Shown here: positions 16,492 to 26,089 of the stretch, one piece after another
How the letters are laid out: each line of letters begins with the position of its first letter
Position numbering within the stretch: position 1 is the stretch's first letter
Assembly: GCA_964636945.1 (NCBI GenBank)
Contig: CAZWVH010000010.1
Coordinates: 1-56,030 of the forward strand
DNA: 56,030 bases
Source: CAZADA01 sp964636945
GTDB taxonomy: Bacteria > Pseudomonadota > Alphaproteobacteria > Caulobacterales > Maricaulaceae
Direction: 5' to 3'
Made by a program: the position numbers and the translations under genes
The notes under the pieces: generated by a model
The model's database searches: none
What the model saw: the letters and a program-made list of their open reading frames with translations, nothing else
Told to the model about the DNA's origin: nothing

Positions 16492-18416
16492 GCACTCCAG
16501 GCTGCGGTCTCGTGGATTGCAGCGACATCGCCACGCCCCAGCGCCGCGATGGCGGTGGATGCGATATCAGGGGCCATCAATCCTGCTTCGGTGTACATTT
16601 CGTCATGCGTGCCTTGGTCTTGGAACACATCGGGCAAGGTCATCGTCCGGACCGCCACGCCGCGATCAAGCGCGCCGGTTTCGGCCAGATGGTGAAGAAC
16701 AAAGGCGCCGAAGCCGCCGCGCGCGCCCTCTTCGATGGTGATAACCACTTCGTGGTTGGCCACCAGCGTGTTGATCAACTCGGTGTCGAGTGGTTTGGCA
16801 AACCGCGCATCGGCCACTGTGGTGGAGAGGCCCTGGGCCGCGAGCATATCGGCGGCTTTGAGCGCCTCCTGCATGCGCGCGCCATAGGACAATATCGCGA
16901 TCACTGAGCCTTCGCGGAGGATCCGCCCCTTACCAATCTCCAAAGGCTCGAGGAGTTCAGGGATATCGACCCCCACGCCATTGCCGCGCGGATAGCGGAA
17001 TGCGCTGGGACGATCGTCGATCTGCGCTGCGGTTTTCACCATGCGCGCGAGCTCCGCCTCGTCAGCAGCCGCCATGCAGACAAAGTCAGGCAGTTGTCCC
17101 AAATAGCCGATGTCGAACGATCCGGCATGTGTGGCCCCATCCGCGCCCACCAGGCCCGCCCGATCGATGGCGAACCTAACGGGCAGCTTTTGGATCGCCA
17201 CGTCATGGACGACTTGGTCATAGCCGCGCTGCAAAAACGTGGAGTAGATCGCGGCAAACGGTCTGAGGCCGTCCGCCGCCATACCCGCGGCGAAGGTCAC
17301 GGCGTGTTGCTCGGCAATGCCCACATCGAAACTGCGGTCAGGGTATGACTCGGCGAACTTATTGAGGCCCGTGCCTGAAGGCATGGCCGCGGTAACCGCC
17401 ACAATTTTGGGATCATCGGCGGCGCACTTGATCAAGCTGTCGGCGAACACGCCGGTGTATGACGGTGCGTTGGCGGTTTTCTTTTGCTGTTCGCCGGTGA
17501 CCACATTGAACTTGCTGACGCCGTGATACTTGTCAGGCGCAGCTTCCGCGGGCCGATAGCCATGACCCTTGTGTGTGACGGCGTGGATCAGAACTGGCCC
17601 GTCTCTGAAGTCCTTCACGTTCTTCAAGACACCGACCAAACTGTCGAGATCGTGTCCGTCAATGGGGCCCAGATAATAGAAACCAAGCGACTCAAACAGG
17701 CTGCCCTCAAGGCCCACATCGCGCGCGAGTTCTTCAGCACGTTTGGCGGTGTTGTAGATCGGTTTGCCCAAATGCCGGGCCACATGTTTGCCCGCTTTGC
17801 GCAGCGCCGTGTAGCCAGGTGCGGAGACAAGCTTTGCCAAGTGCCCGCTCATGGCGCCCACCGGCGGAGCGATGGACATGTCATTATCGTTCAAAATCAC
17901 GATCAACGGCCGATCCATGGCGCCGGCGTTGTTCATCGCCTCATACGCCATTCCAGCCGACATGGCGCCGTCGCCGATCACGCACACGACCCGGCCCTCG
18001 CGCTGCTGCAATTCGCGCGAAACCGCGAAGCCCAGACCAGCCGAAATCGACGTCGATGCGTGGGCGGCGCCAAACGGATCAAACTCGCTCTCAGACCGCT
18101 TGGTGAAGCCCGACAGTCCATCCTTCTGGCGTAGCGTGCGAATGCGGTCGCGTCGTCCGGTCACGATTTTGTGGGGATAGCATTGGTGGCCCACATCCCA
18201 GATCAAAAGATCATCAGGCGTGTCAAACACATGATGAATGGCGACGGTCAATTCGACAACGCCTAGCCCTGCCCCCAAATGACCGCCAGTGACCGACACG
18301 GCGTCAATGGTTTCTTGGCGTACTTCGTCGGCAAGCTGGCGCAACTCGCCAATGCTGAGTTGCCGCAGATCATCTGGCCCCGAAATACGATCGAGCACGG
18401 CTAGTTTATCGGCCAT
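16488..18416 (-). CDS. dxs: 1-Deoxy-D-xylulose-5-phosphate synthase
   Basis: Dxs condenses pyruvate with glyceraldehyde 3-phosphate to form DXP, the entry step of the MEP isoprenoid pathway and a branch to thiamine and pyridoxal. The 642 residues show the family layout: GGHLGAGLGVVELTVAIHHVF at the start, the ThDP Gly-Asp-Gly-x-MSAGMAYEAMNNAG block near residue 150, GHGYRPAE, the second-domain EQHAVTFAAGMA, and the late C-terminal transketolase domain. The gene follows ispA by 24 bases and overlaps tlyA by 4 bp. Having ispA just upstream links supply of C5 units to prenyl chain making. Confidence 0.98.
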   Translation of the reverse strand: MADKLAVLDRISGPDDLRQLSIGELRQLADEVRQETIDAVSVTGGHLGAGLGVVELTVAIHHVFDTPDDLLIWDVGHQCYPHKIVTGRRDRIRTLRQKDGLSGFTKRSESEFDPFGAAHASTSISAGLGFAVSRELQQREGRVVCVIGDGAMSAGMAYEAMNNAGAMDRPLIVILNDNDMSIAPPVGAMSGHLAKLVSAPGYTALRKAGKHVARHLGKPIYNTAKRAEELARDVGLEGSLFESLGFYYLGPIDGHDLDSLVGVLKNVKDFRDGPVLIHAVTHKGHGYRPAEAAPDKYHGVSKFNVVTGEQQKKTANAPSYTGVFADSLIKCAADDPKIVAVTAAMPSGTGLNKFAESYPDRSFDVGIAEQHAVTFAAGMAADGLRPFAAIYSTFLQRGYDQVVHDVAIQKLPVRFAIDRAGLVGADGATHAGSFDIGYLGQLPDFVCMAAADEAELARMVKTAAQIDDRPSAFRYPRGNGVGVDIPELLEPLEIGKGRILREGSVIAILSYGARMQEALKAADMLAAQGLSTTVADARFAKPLDTELINTLVANHEVVITIEEGARGGFGAFVLHHLAETGALDRGVAVRTMTLPDVFQDQGTHDEMYTEAGLMAPDIASTAIAALGRGDVAAIHETAAWSA

Positions 18417-18440
18417 GTCGCAACCTCCAATACGCGCAAA

Positions 18441-19349
18441 CTAGGCTTCGCGAGTGAGAACGAAATCCACCGCTTGACGTAGAATGTCGGCACTACGACC
18501 AAACACGTCGAGGTGTTGTTTTGCCTGTGCGGCAAGCAGTCGCGCCTGGGACTCAGCGCCCTCTTCGCCCATCACGGTGACAAAATTCGCTTTTCCCCTC
18601 GCCAAATCCTTCTGTGCTGACTTACCCAAACGTACTTCATCGCCCCTCACATCAAGCAGATCATCGACAATCTGGTAAGCCAACCCCAAATCGTGTGCAA
18701 ATGCAGCAATTGCTGAATCTGCTGAACCTCCCACACGTCCCATGAGGGGACCGACTTCGGCGGCATAGGTGATCAGCGCGCCGGTCTTCATCCGTTGCAT
18801 TCGCGATAACAACGCCACGTCGACTTCGCCCGTTTCAGACTGAGCTTCTGTCAACATGTCGATCATCTGACCGCCGACCATGCCGCGCGCGCCAGCTGCT
18901 TTGGCCATTCGAAACGCCAGTTCAGATCGCACCGTTGCTTCGAAATGGGTGTCGGGATGACACAAAATCTCAAAGCTAAGCGCCAACAACGCGTCGCCCG
19001 CAAGTACCGCGGTCGCTTCATCATAAGCGCGATGAACGGTCGGTCGCCCCCTGCGAAAATCATCGTCATCCATGCACGGCAAATCGTCGTGGATCAGCGA
19101 GTAGGTATGCACGCATTCCAACGCAGCTGCTGCGCGCAAAAGTCCGCGTTCGTCAACGTCGAACAATCGACCGCAATGCAACACAAAGAAGGGACGCAAT
19201 CTCTTGCCGCCCCCAAGAGCGGCATAGCGCATCGCCGATAGCAACTGTCCTTCTGGACCATTGGCCCGTGGAATCAGCGCGTCTAGAGCCACAGTGACGC
19301 GGTCTGCGGTTTCGTCCAGCAGCTTGGCGAACTCGCTGTCAGCCATCAT
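18441..19349 (-). CDS. ispA: Farnesyl/geranyl diphosphate synthase (polyprenyl synthetase)
   Basis: This 302-residue trans-prenyltransferase has the first Asp-rich motif in SLIHDDLPCMDDDDFRRG (residues about 82-98) and the second in AYQIVDDLLDVRGD (near 230). GGGKRLRP near residue 47 binds diphosphate. It joins IPP to DMAPP to make C15 (farnesyl) diphosphate for quinones, undecaprenyl carrier and hopanoids. The start is ATG-ATG at 19349/19346 after an AGGAGG. It sits between xseB and dxs. Confidence 0.95.
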   Translation of the reverse strand: MMADSEFAKLLDETADRVTVALDALIPRANGPEGQLLSAMRYAALGGGKRLRPFFVLHCGRLFDVDERGLLRAAAALECVHTYSLIHDDLPCMDDDDFRRGRPTVHRAYDEATAVLAGDALLALSFEILCHPDTHFEATVRSELAFRMAKAAGARGMVGGQMIDMLTEAQSETGEVDVALLSRMQRMKTGALITYAAEVGPLMGRVGGSADSAIAAFAHDLGLAYQIVDDLLDVRGDEVRLGKSAQKDLARGKANFVTVMGEEGAESQARLLAAQAKQHLDVFGRSADILRQAVDFVLTREA

Positions 19350-19520
19350 GGCCCCAACGCCCTCCTGTTACTGCAAACATGCAGCCCAAAACAAGATTGT
19401 TGCAATAGGTGCGCCATGGTGAACATCAAGGAGTGGTCTTCGCGAGGGGAACACAAGGACGAAAACCCTGAACGGGGCGCCCGGCGTGAGGCAATCGACG
19501 TATTCTGGCTTCTCCAGCGG
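19350..19520. other. Spacer between xseB and ispA
   Basis: This 171-base stretch interrupts an otherwise tight minus-strand run. It may hold a separate ispA promoter, but I see no clear -35/-10 pair. Short reading frames on both strands lack a convincing start and overlap xseB, so they are not called. Confidence 0.4.
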
Positions 19521-19772
19521 CTACTCGGCGTCAAAAGGTTCGGTCCTGGGTTGACCGTCGCGCTGCAGCACGATTTTGTCCACGCGCAATTGCGCGGCTT
19601 TTAATTTTTCTTCGCAATGCGTGCGCAACTTGGCCCCGCGTTCATAGATCGCCAAGGATTCCTCGAGCGGCGCCTCGCCCGTTTCTAATCGATGCACAAT
19701 TTGCTCAAGCTCTTTCAATGCGTCCTCAAAACTCAGCGAGTCCACGGGCGCTTGGTCGCGATCCTTTGCCAT
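19521..19772 (-). CDS. xseB: Exodeoxyribonuclease VII small subunit
   Basis: The 83-residue protein has the XseB core LSFEDALKELEQIVHRLETGEAPLEESLAIYERGAKLRTHCEEKL split over two helices. XseB packs on XseA to form the nuclease that degrades single-stranded DNA. The large subunit is not in this window. Its place before ispA and dxs is conserved in many proteobacteria. Confidence 0.95.
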   Translation of the reverse strand: MAKDRDQAPVDSLSFEDALKELEQIVHRLETGEAPLEESLAIYERGAKLRTHCEEKLKAAQLRVDKIVLQRDGQPRTEPFDAE

Positions 19773-19849
19773 GGCCTGTCCTTAACTCAAAACCAGACCA
19801 TACGCACGGCCGGCATTAAGGACAATCGCAACCGGTCTGCAAATTGAGT

Positions 19850-20503
19850 TCACTTGATCGGTTCGAACTGGCGCGTGGACCAATAGCTGTCGCCGCCGTC
19901 GACAATACAACGCCATCCACGCGACAGGAGCACCGGACGCATCATACGATTGATCCAACCATGGGCGCAGACCAACACCCTCTGTCCCCCATCGCTTGTC
20001 GCCGCGGCGATCAACATGTCGACCGCCTCGTCGGCGCGCAATTCCGCATGTTTGCGGCTTTCCATGTTGCCCGATGCGCCAAACCACCAGGAAATGCGCG
20101 CCAACACGCCCCACGGACCCGGCCGGAGCCGGATCCCGGCAAAGGGCGGGGGTGGAAGTGGCGCCTCCACCAAGCGCGGATCGGACAGTATGGCGTGATC
20201 ACCGGCCAAGGCCTGGGCGGTCTCCTGAGCGCGACGCAGCGTGCTCGCATAAATCACGTCCGCGTTTTGAGCCAATTTGACCAAGCTTTCTGGCGGCGAC
20301 TGATCGTGCGCCAACCCGCCTTCGTCGTAGGCCGCCCACCAATCGCGATATTGTCGATAAGATATGTATTTCGAGCGATCGAGCGCGGGACGACCATGGC
20401 GGACCAGCGTTATGCTCGGTCGGCCCGGTAGGATCAGCGTCCCATGCGGGTTTTGCGGACTGGCCGCCGCGTCATCCTGTGCTGATTGAGTGCGGCCATC
20501 CAC
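19850..20503 (-). CDS. Histidine phosphatase (phosphoglycerate mutase-like) family protein
   Basis: The 217 residues have the catalytic LVRHGRP at about residues 33-39, the second block YASTLRRAQETAQAL and the late His in VLVCAHGWINRMM. The family dephosphorylates varied substrates through a phospho-His intermediate; the substrate is unknown here. A Trp-rich middle (GPWGVLARISWWFG) is not typical. The start is GTG at 20503, 6 bases after the HDAC stop, so it is probably in the same transcript. Confidence 0.88.
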   Translation of the reverse strand: MDGRTQSAQDDAAASPQNPHGTLILPGRPSITLVRHGRPALDRSKYISYRQYRDWWAAYDEGGLAHDQSPPESLVKLAQNADVIYASTLRRAQETAQALAGDHAILSDPRLVEAPLPPPPFAGIRLRPGPWGVLARISWWFGASGNMESRKHAELRADEAVDMLIAAATSDGGQRVLVCAHGWINRMMRPVLLSRGWRCIVDGGDSYWSTRQFEPIK

Positions 20504-20509
20504 AACATT

Positions 20510-21499
20510 TTACCCGGATTCAGCGCTCAAAGCGCTCACATATGCGGACACGCTGGCCGCCAACGCGTCCAGGTCGTAACCGCCTTCCAGCGTGGACACA
20601 AGCCGCCCCTCGCAGGTGCGCTCGGCCAATCGTTTCAACTCGCGCGCCGACCAGGCAAAATCCTCAGCTTCCAGCATAAATTGCGCCAACGGGTCGGCAA
20701 CGTGAGCATCAAAGCCGGCAGAGACCAGAATCAGCTCCGGTCTGAACGCCTCAACCGCCGGGATGATGCGGTTGGCAAAGACTTCGCGCCATTCCTGGCG
20801 CGGCGTAAACGCAGGCAGCGGCGCGTTGATGAGATTGCCAGTCTCGCCCACTTCGTCGGCTCGGCCTGTGCCGGGGTAGATATCGCCTTCATGGATGGAG
20901 GCAAAACAGACTGCGGGCGTCCGACTGGCGTAGTCCTGTGTGCCATTGCCGTGATGCACGTCAATATCCACCACCGCCACGCGGTTCATACCGTGGTGCT
21001 CCAGGGCGTGAGCGGCCCCAATGGCCACCGCGTTAAACAAACAAAACCCCATTGCGCGGTTATGTTCAGCATGGTGGCCAGGTGGACGCATGGCGCAGAA
21101 CGCACTGTTGATGACCCCGTCCACCACGGAGTCGATCCCCGCCATGACAGCGCCGGCCGCGCGCAATGACGCTTGCCAGCTATACCCGTTCAGCGCAGTG
21201 TCCATGGATAGATGGTATGTGCCCGGCCCGGCGTGTTCGCAGCATCTCTCAATGGTCTCCACATGCTCGGCGCTATGGACGCGCAAGATATCGCTCACCT
21301 CGGCAAGCGGCGCTTGGTGTTGCGTCGTTATGCCCTCGCGAAGCCCGCCAATTGCGCCGAGGATCGCCTCCAATCGCTGCGCGCGTTCTGGGTGTCCCTC
21401 GGGCGCGGCGTGGGCCAGGCCAATGGGATGGGTGAAGACGCCCACAGGCGCGGTCGTTAACTGCCCCTGGTGAGATTGGCTTTCGACGTGCGCCCCCAC
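20510..21499 (-). CDS. Histone deacetylase-family (AcuC/acetylpolyamine-type) amidohydrolase
   Basis: The 329-residue zinc enzyme has the arginase/deacetylase fold marks: RPPGHHAEHNRAMGFCLFN near residue 138 with the catalytic His-His pair, VVDIDVHHGNGTQD with the zinc Asp and His, SAGFDAHVADPLAQF with the second zinc Asp, and LEGGYDLDAL with the catalytic Tyr. Bacterial members deacetylate proteins or acetylpolyamines. The start appears to be GTG at 21499, just two bases after the SDR stop, so it depends on that gene's transcript. Confidence 0.93.
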   Translation of the reverse strand: MGAHVESQSHQGQLTTAPVGVFTHPIGLAHAAPEGHPERAQRLEAILGAIGGLREGITTQHQAPLAEVSDILRVHSAEHVETIERCCEHAGPGTYHLSMDTALNGYSWQASLRAAGAVMAGIDSVVDGVINSAFCAMRPPGHHAEHNRAMGFCLFNAVAIGAAHALEHHGMNRVAVVDIDVHHGNGTQDYASRTPAVCFASIHEGDIYPGTGRADEVGETGNLINAPLPAFTPRQEWREVFANRIIPAVEAFRPELILVSAGFDAHVADPLAQFMLEAEDFAWSARELKRLAERTCEGRLVSTLEGGYDLDALAASVSAYVSALSAESG

Positions 21500-21501
21500 A
21501 G

Positions 21502-22395
21502 TCAGTGATCCGCCATCGAAGCAAAGTCGGCTTCGCTCGCCACTTCGACGCCCGGCGGTGCAGGCACGTCATCGGGCACGAAGAAATCGGGCAAGAGCGG
21601 CTTTGAGGGATCAACACGATAGCGGTCAAAATTGCTGACGCCATGCTGGTAGAGAAATGTATCATCAATCACGAAATTGCCGGTAAATTCGCGCGCCGGC
21701 TTGGTCAAAATCAAATGGGCGGCGTCTGCGAGAATTTCCGGCGTCCGGCACATTTTCAGCCCAGCTTCGCCAGCCAACACGTTTTCCACCGCAGACGTGG
21801 CGATCGCCGTACGCGGCCAGAGTGCGTTCGCAGCCACGCCTCGATCGCGAAATTCCTCCGCCCACCCCAACACGCATAGGCTCATGCCATACTTTGCAGA
21901 CGTATAAGCCACGTGCGGGCCGAACCATTTGGGACGCATATCCAAGGGCGGCGACATGCTGAGAATATGGGGATTGTCCGCCTCAAGAAGGTGGGGCAAG
22001 CAGGTCTGGGTGACCAAATAGGTGCCGCGCGCATTCACCTGATGCATCAGGTCCCAACGCTTCATCGGCGTGTCCAGTGTCGGCAAGGGAAAAATGGCCG
22101 AGGCGTTGTTCACCACCACATCCACACCGCCAAATTCACGCACCACCTGATGGATGGCCGCCTTCACCCAATCCTCGGAACGAATGTCACACACCACGGG
22201 AAGCCCACGCCCGCCGGCAGCGTTTATCTCCTCAGCGGCCGTGTAAATTGTGCCTGGAAGCTTGGGGTGGGGTTCGGTTGTCTTGGCCAGGATTGCGACA
22301 TTGGCGCCATCGGCCGCGCAGCGCTTCGCAATGGCCAGGCCAATGCCACGACTGCCTCCCGTGATCACGAGTGTCTTGCCGTTCAATTCAGTCAT
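21502..22395 (-). CDS. SDR-family oxidoreductase (HSDL2-like)
   Basis: The 297-residue protein begins with the NAD(P) motif VITGGSRGIGLAIAKR and has the VNNASAIFPL strand and the catalytic pair Y-T-S-A-K (YTSAKYGMS, near residue 165). The active-site Ser block (LSMSPPLDM) and the long insert after GGSRG (TTEPHPKLPGTIYTAAEEI) match the hydroxysteroid dehydrogenase-like 2 group, which is linked to lipid metabolism. ATG 22395 has a GGGAGG ribosome-binding site; the in-frame start at 22437 does not. It is the first gene of the long minus-strand run ending at tlyA. Confidence 0.88.
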   Translation of the reverse strand: MTELNGKTLVITGGSRGIGLAIAKRCAADGANVAILAKTTEPHPKLPGTIYTAAEEINAAGGRGLPVVCDIRSEDWVKAAIHQVVREFGGVDVVVNNASAIFPLPTLDTPMKRWDLMHQVNARGTYLVTQTCLPHLLEADNPHILSMSPPLDMRPKWFGPHVAYTSAKYGMSLCVLGWAEEFRDRGVAANALWPRTAIATSAVENVLAGEAGLKMCRTPEILADAAHLILTKPAREFTGNFVIDDTFLYQHGVSNFDRYRVDPSKPLLPDFFVPDDVPAPPGVEVASEADFASMADH

Positions 22396-22493
22396 GGACG
22401 CCTCCCAGATGCGCTTTTCCCGCGCAATGGCCGCCATCGTGCTCGCGATCGATGCGGCAAAGCAAGCGCTGCGTCACCAGCGCCTGATCGCAC

Positions 22494-23354
22494 TTAGAGC
22501 GGACGCCATACGCGCCCTGTGGGACACGCCAGCCCCTCCTCATTCTGACAGCGCTTGAAGGTAAACAACACGGTCACCGCCTTGCCCACCAGCCATTCCG
22601 CCGGAACGAACCCCAGATTGCCAGGCTCCGAACGGGTTCGACGCAACCGACTATCGCGCGAGGAGTCCCGATTGTCGCCCATCACAAAAATATGTCCCGC
22701 CGGCACGCGGTAAGGCCCGGCGTCGTCGAGTGGTTCAAAGGGACTGCGTTCAAAAATCGGATGGACCGGTCCTTCGGGAAGTTCCTCTTGGTACATGGTG
22801 ACATTCACCACGGGACCATCGTGGGTTCGGTAGGAGATTTCTCTCATTTCCACCCGCTCAACGGGTGCGCAGTCTGAGCCGCTGGGCGCGCAATTGATGT
22901 AAAGCCGCTCGTTCTGAACGTAGATGAGGTCATTGGGCAGGCCGATGACCCGCTTGATCAAATGCTCGCCAGAGTCCGGCCCCTTCGGCTTCCAAAACAC
23001 CACCACATCGCCGCGATCGGGCAAGGGTTGGGCAAAGGGCAGCCAAGTCAAAAATCGCTTATCGGCGTCGCCTTCGGGCAAGAACCGTCCCAAACCGAAC
23101 GGCAGGGTGTGACGACTATACCCATAAGAAAAATTTGTGACCATCACCCGGTCATGCACTTCCAGCGTGGGCTGCATGCTTTCCGAGGGTATGTAGAACA
23201 CACGGAACACCAGCGTAGTGATCACCAGATAGACCAAGGCGGCGCCGGCAAGAAAACGAACCACCTCCATCACTTCACCTTGGGCCGGTCGCCCTGCGGA
23301 CTGCGCAGCGTCGCCCTCAGCGTCGTGGGTGTCGGATCGGTCTGTTTCAGTCAT
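22494..23354 (-). CDS. lepB: Signal peptidase I
   Basis: LepB cleaves signal peptides of exported proteins at the periplasmic face. The 286 residues show one N-terminal transmembrane helix (VVRFLAGAALVYLVITTLVF), the catalytic Ser-Met motif IPSESM with Ser59, the general-base Lys in HLIKRVIGLP (Lys134), and the C-terminal box GHIFVMGDNRDSSRDSR. Two Cys pairs are present. The usual partner rnc is not next to it here. Confidence 0.96.
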   Translation of the reverse strand: MTETDRSDTHDAEGDAAQSAGRPAQGEVMEVVRFLAGAALVYLVITTLVFRVFYIPSESMQPTLEVHDRVMVTNFSYGYSRHTLPFGLGRFLPEGDADKRFLTWLPFAQPLPDRGDVVVFWKPKGPDSGEHLIKRVIGLPNDLIYVQNERLYINCAPSGSDCAPVERVEMREISYRTHDGPVVNVTMYQEELPEGPVHPIFERSPFEPLDDAGPYRVPAGHIFVMGDNRDSSRDSRLRRTRSEPGNLGFVPAEWLVGKAVTVLFTFKRCQNEEGLACPTGRVWRPL

Positions 23355-23449
23355 GTGTTCGCCATGCGATTGGGGCCAGCCTCAAAACCAGCTGGATAGA
23401 TGTGGCTAAGCGCGCGCTGACTGTCATCCAGTGAACGCACAGTGATTCA

Positions 23450-25255
23450 CTAGCTGTCCAGCAAATGCTCCGGGACAGAAAACAAACATTCGGCGGTCAC
23501 GCCAAGAGATTCATACTTGCCGACCGCTCCGGGCAAGACGGTATCGGCGTAAAACCGCGCCAGATCAATGCGCGACTGTGCATAACTCTGATCGCCCTCG
23601 CCCGTTTTCAAAAGCCGCTGACCGGCCAAGGCGGCCAGGCCGAGGTAATGTCCGCCAACCACATCGCCGAACAACGATAGATATGTGCTGGCCCCCGACA
23701 GTCGATCGGGCATGGACGTATCCTCGGCGGACATGTGCTGCGTTGCGCGCCACAACGCCTCCCCAGCCACTTTCAATCGGGCGGCAATGGGATGAAGTTC
23801 CTCGTTGGAGGATGTCTCCAACGACTCCACCGTTTGGCTAATGTCTTCCAACATGGCGCGCGCATGGGCGCCGCCATCCATGGACAATTTGCGCCCTACC
23901 AAATCAATGGCCTGAATGCCGTTTGTTCCCTCGTAGATCGGCGCGATGCGCGCATCGCGATAATGCTGGGCCGCGCCCACCTCCTCGACAAAGCCTTGAC
24001 CGCCATGCACTTGCACGGCCAACGATGTGGCCTCAACACCCATATCCGTGCACCAGGCCTTTGAGATTGGGACAAGCAATTCTTCACGCCCTCGCGCGAG
24101 CGCCCGGTCCTCCTCGCTCTCAGCATGTTCTGCAATGTCGGCCTCCACCGCGGTGGCAAAGCAGATCGCCCGTCCCGCCTCGATCTTGGCCTTGATGGTC
24201 AGAAGCATGCGGCGCACATCGGGATGGTCGATGATACGGCCAAGCTTTTCCCCGCCATGTCCGTTCACTGCGGGCGTGCGCCCTTGACGGCGGTCTTTGG
24301 CGAAGGCGACGGCGCGTTGATAGGCGCGTTCGGCAATGGCCACGCCTTGAACGCCGACATTGAGCCGCGCTGAGTTCATCATGGTGAACATCATGCGCAT
24401 GCCCTCATTCTCCGCGCCGATGAGATACCCCAATGCGCCGGTGTCGTCCCCGTAAGACATCACGCATGTGGGCGAGGCGTGAATGCCCATTTTTTCCTCA
24501 AGCCCAATGCATCTCATGTCATTGCGCTGTCCGATTGATCCGTCGTCATTGACCAAAAACTTGGGCACGAGGAACAGTGAAATGCCTTTGACGCCCTCCG
24601 GTGCGTCCGGCAGTCGGGCGAGCACCAAATGGATCACATTGTCGGCCATGTCGTGATCGCCGTATGTGATCCAGATCTTTTGTCCCTGGATATGATATGA
24701 ACCATCACCATTCGGCGTGGCTTTGGTTTTCAACAGCCCCACATCCGATCCAGCGTGCGGTTCGGTCAACGCCATGGCGCCGGTCCACTCACCGTTCACC
24801 AATTTTGGGAGAAATTTGGCGTTTTGTTCCTCTGTGCCATGCTGGGTGAGCGCCTCGACGGCGCCCAAAGTCAACATCGGACACAACCCAAACGACATGT
24901 TGGCGGACTGCACCATCTCCGACACGGCTAACGCCATGGCCCGGGGCAGCCCCGCGCCGCCGACCGCTTCGGGGAAAGACAAACCCTGCCATTGACCGTC
25001 GGCATAGTGCTTGTAGGCCTCTTTGAACCCGCCGGCCGTATAGACGACGCCATTTTCCAAGCGCGCGCCGTCATGGTCACCGCTGTGATTGAGCGGCGCC
25101 AACACATCCACCGCCAGCTTTCCAGCCTCTTCTAAAACAGCCGCCTCGGTGTCGTCGGAGAGTTCATGGAAGGCCGGATATGCCCGCAACCGGGTCATGG
25201 CGGCAACCTCCTCCAAACAAAAGCGGATATCGCGAATGGGCGCAGCATATGTCAT
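23450..25255 (-). CDS. Acyl-CoA dehydrogenase, large (about 600-aa) subfamily
   Basis: The 601 residues fit the subfamily with an extra C-terminal domain, as in the DmdC-like 3-methylmercaptopropionyl-CoA dehydrogenases and other broad acyl-CoA dehydrogenases. Marks are MALTEPHAGSDVGLLKTKA, IWITYGDHD, the flavin segment QVHGGQGFVEEVGAAQHYRDARI and the late IYEGTNGIQAIDLVGRKL with the catalytic-type Glu. FAD-dependent alpha,beta-oxidation of an acyl-CoA is expected, but the chain is unknown. The ATG at 25255 has a short Shine-Dalgarno; a TTG two codons upstream is less likely. Confidence 0.93.
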   Translation of the reverse strand: MTYAAPIRDIRFCLEEVAAMTRLRAYPAFHELSDDTEAAVLEEAGKLAVDVLAPLNHSGDHDGARLENGVVYTAGGFKEAYKHYADGQWQGLSFPEAVGGAGLPRAMALAVSEMVQSANMSFGLCPMLTLGAVEALTQHGTEEQNAKFLPKLVNGEWTGAMALTEPHAGSDVGLLKTKATPNGDGSYHIQGQKIWITYGDHDMADNVIHLVLARLPDAPEGVKGISLFLVPKFLVNDDGSIGQRNDMRCIGLEEKMGIHASPTCVMSYGDDTGALGYLIGAENEGMRMMFTMMNSARLNVGVQGVAIAERAYQRAVAFAKDRRQGRTPAVNGHGGEKLGRIIDHPDVRRMLLTIKAKIEAGRAICFATAVEADIAEHAESEEDRALARGREELLVPISKAWCTDMGVEATSLAVQVHGGQGFVEEVGAAQHYRDARIAPIYEGTNGIQAIDLVGRKLSMDGGAHARAMLEDISQTVESLETSSNEELHPIAARLKVAGEALWRATQHMSAEDTSMPDRLSGASTYLSLFGDVVGGHYLGLAALAGQRLLKTGEGDQSYAQSRIDLARFYADTVLPGAVGKYESLGVTAECLFSVPEHLLDS

Positions 25256-25367
25256 GGTCAAAATTCCCTGGACCGCTGTTTGGGTTCTGTGTTCAACGCT
25301 AACCTAACGCGTCGGCGACCCATCGCCCAGTGGCGACGGTCAACAACAATGGAGAAGGGGGACATCA

Positions 25368-25979
25368 ATGCGTCGTGTGGACTGGATCGTATTCACTGTT
25401 TTTGTTTTTGCAATGGGCTGTGCGCCGACGCCGAAGCCGATCCTCGCGTCCGCGCCGGACGGCATGTATCAGCTGGACAAAAGCCACGCCAGCGTGGTGT
25501 TTCGAGTGGGACACCTCAATGGTCTGTCCCGCTATGTGGGGCGATTCGACGAGTTTGACGCCGCGTTGGACTTCGACCAAGCGAACCCGGAGGCAAGTCG
25601 CCTCGAAGCCAGACTTGAGGCGGCCTCAATCAACACCGGCCTTGAAGGGTTTGACGAGCAACTGGCCAATGACCGAAATTTATTCGACGCGCGCAATCAT
25701 CCGCAAATATCATTTGTCTCCACATCAGTGACCATGACGGGGGACACGACGGCGATCGTGACCGGCGATTTGTCCTTTCGCGGCGTGACGCGACCAATCG
25801 AACTCGATGTGGTGTTCAATGGAGTCACGCGTGATCCACTTCGCGGCGGGCGCAATGTGGTGGGATTTTCAGCCACCTCAACGCTCAAACGATCGCATTG
25901 GGACGCTGACGCATTTGTGAACTTTGGCGTGGACGATGACGTGGAAGTCCTGATCGAGGCGGAATTCATCAGGCAGTAG
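25368..25979 (+). CDS. YceI-family lipoprotein
   Basis: This 203-residue YceI protein has a lipoprotein-type signal (FVFAMGC|AP, Cys at residue 18). The YceI lipocalin-like barrel begins at YQLDKSHASVVFRVGHLNGLSRYVGRF, split by the conserved H-S/A-x-V/I-x-F-x-x-x-H motif, and ends with the strand pattern VEVLIEAEF. YceI barrels bind polyprenyl lipids such as ubiquinone. A GGAGAAGGGGG ribosome-binding site precedes ATG 25368. It is the first of three YceI genes in a row. Confidence 0.93.
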   Translation: MRRVDWIVFTVFVFAMGCAPTPKPILASAPDGMYQLDKSHASVVFRVGHLNGLSRYVGRFDEFDAALDFDQANPEASRLEARLEAASINTGLEGFDEQLANDRNLFDARNHPQISFVSTSVTMTGDTTAIVTGDLSFRGVTRPIELDVVFNGVTRDPLRGGRNVVGFSATSTLKRSHWDADAFVNFGVDDDVEVLIEAEFIRQ

Positions 25980-26089
25980 TGATGATACCCCCTTCGGAGC
26001 CGCGATTATTGCCAATTTGTCAAAAAACCTTCTTCGGGTGGTCACTGGACGAACGGTGCGGTAAACGCCAAGTAACTCGCGTCAATCGG

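Noticed and set aside
19416..19604. 62-aa plus-strand ORF in the xseB-ispA spacer
   Set aside because: Its second half is antisense to xseB and it has no ribosome-binding site.
19855..19875. GGTTCGAA-like tRNA T-loop segment
   Set aside because: It lies in the coding end of the histidine phosphatase gene, with no cloverleaf around it.
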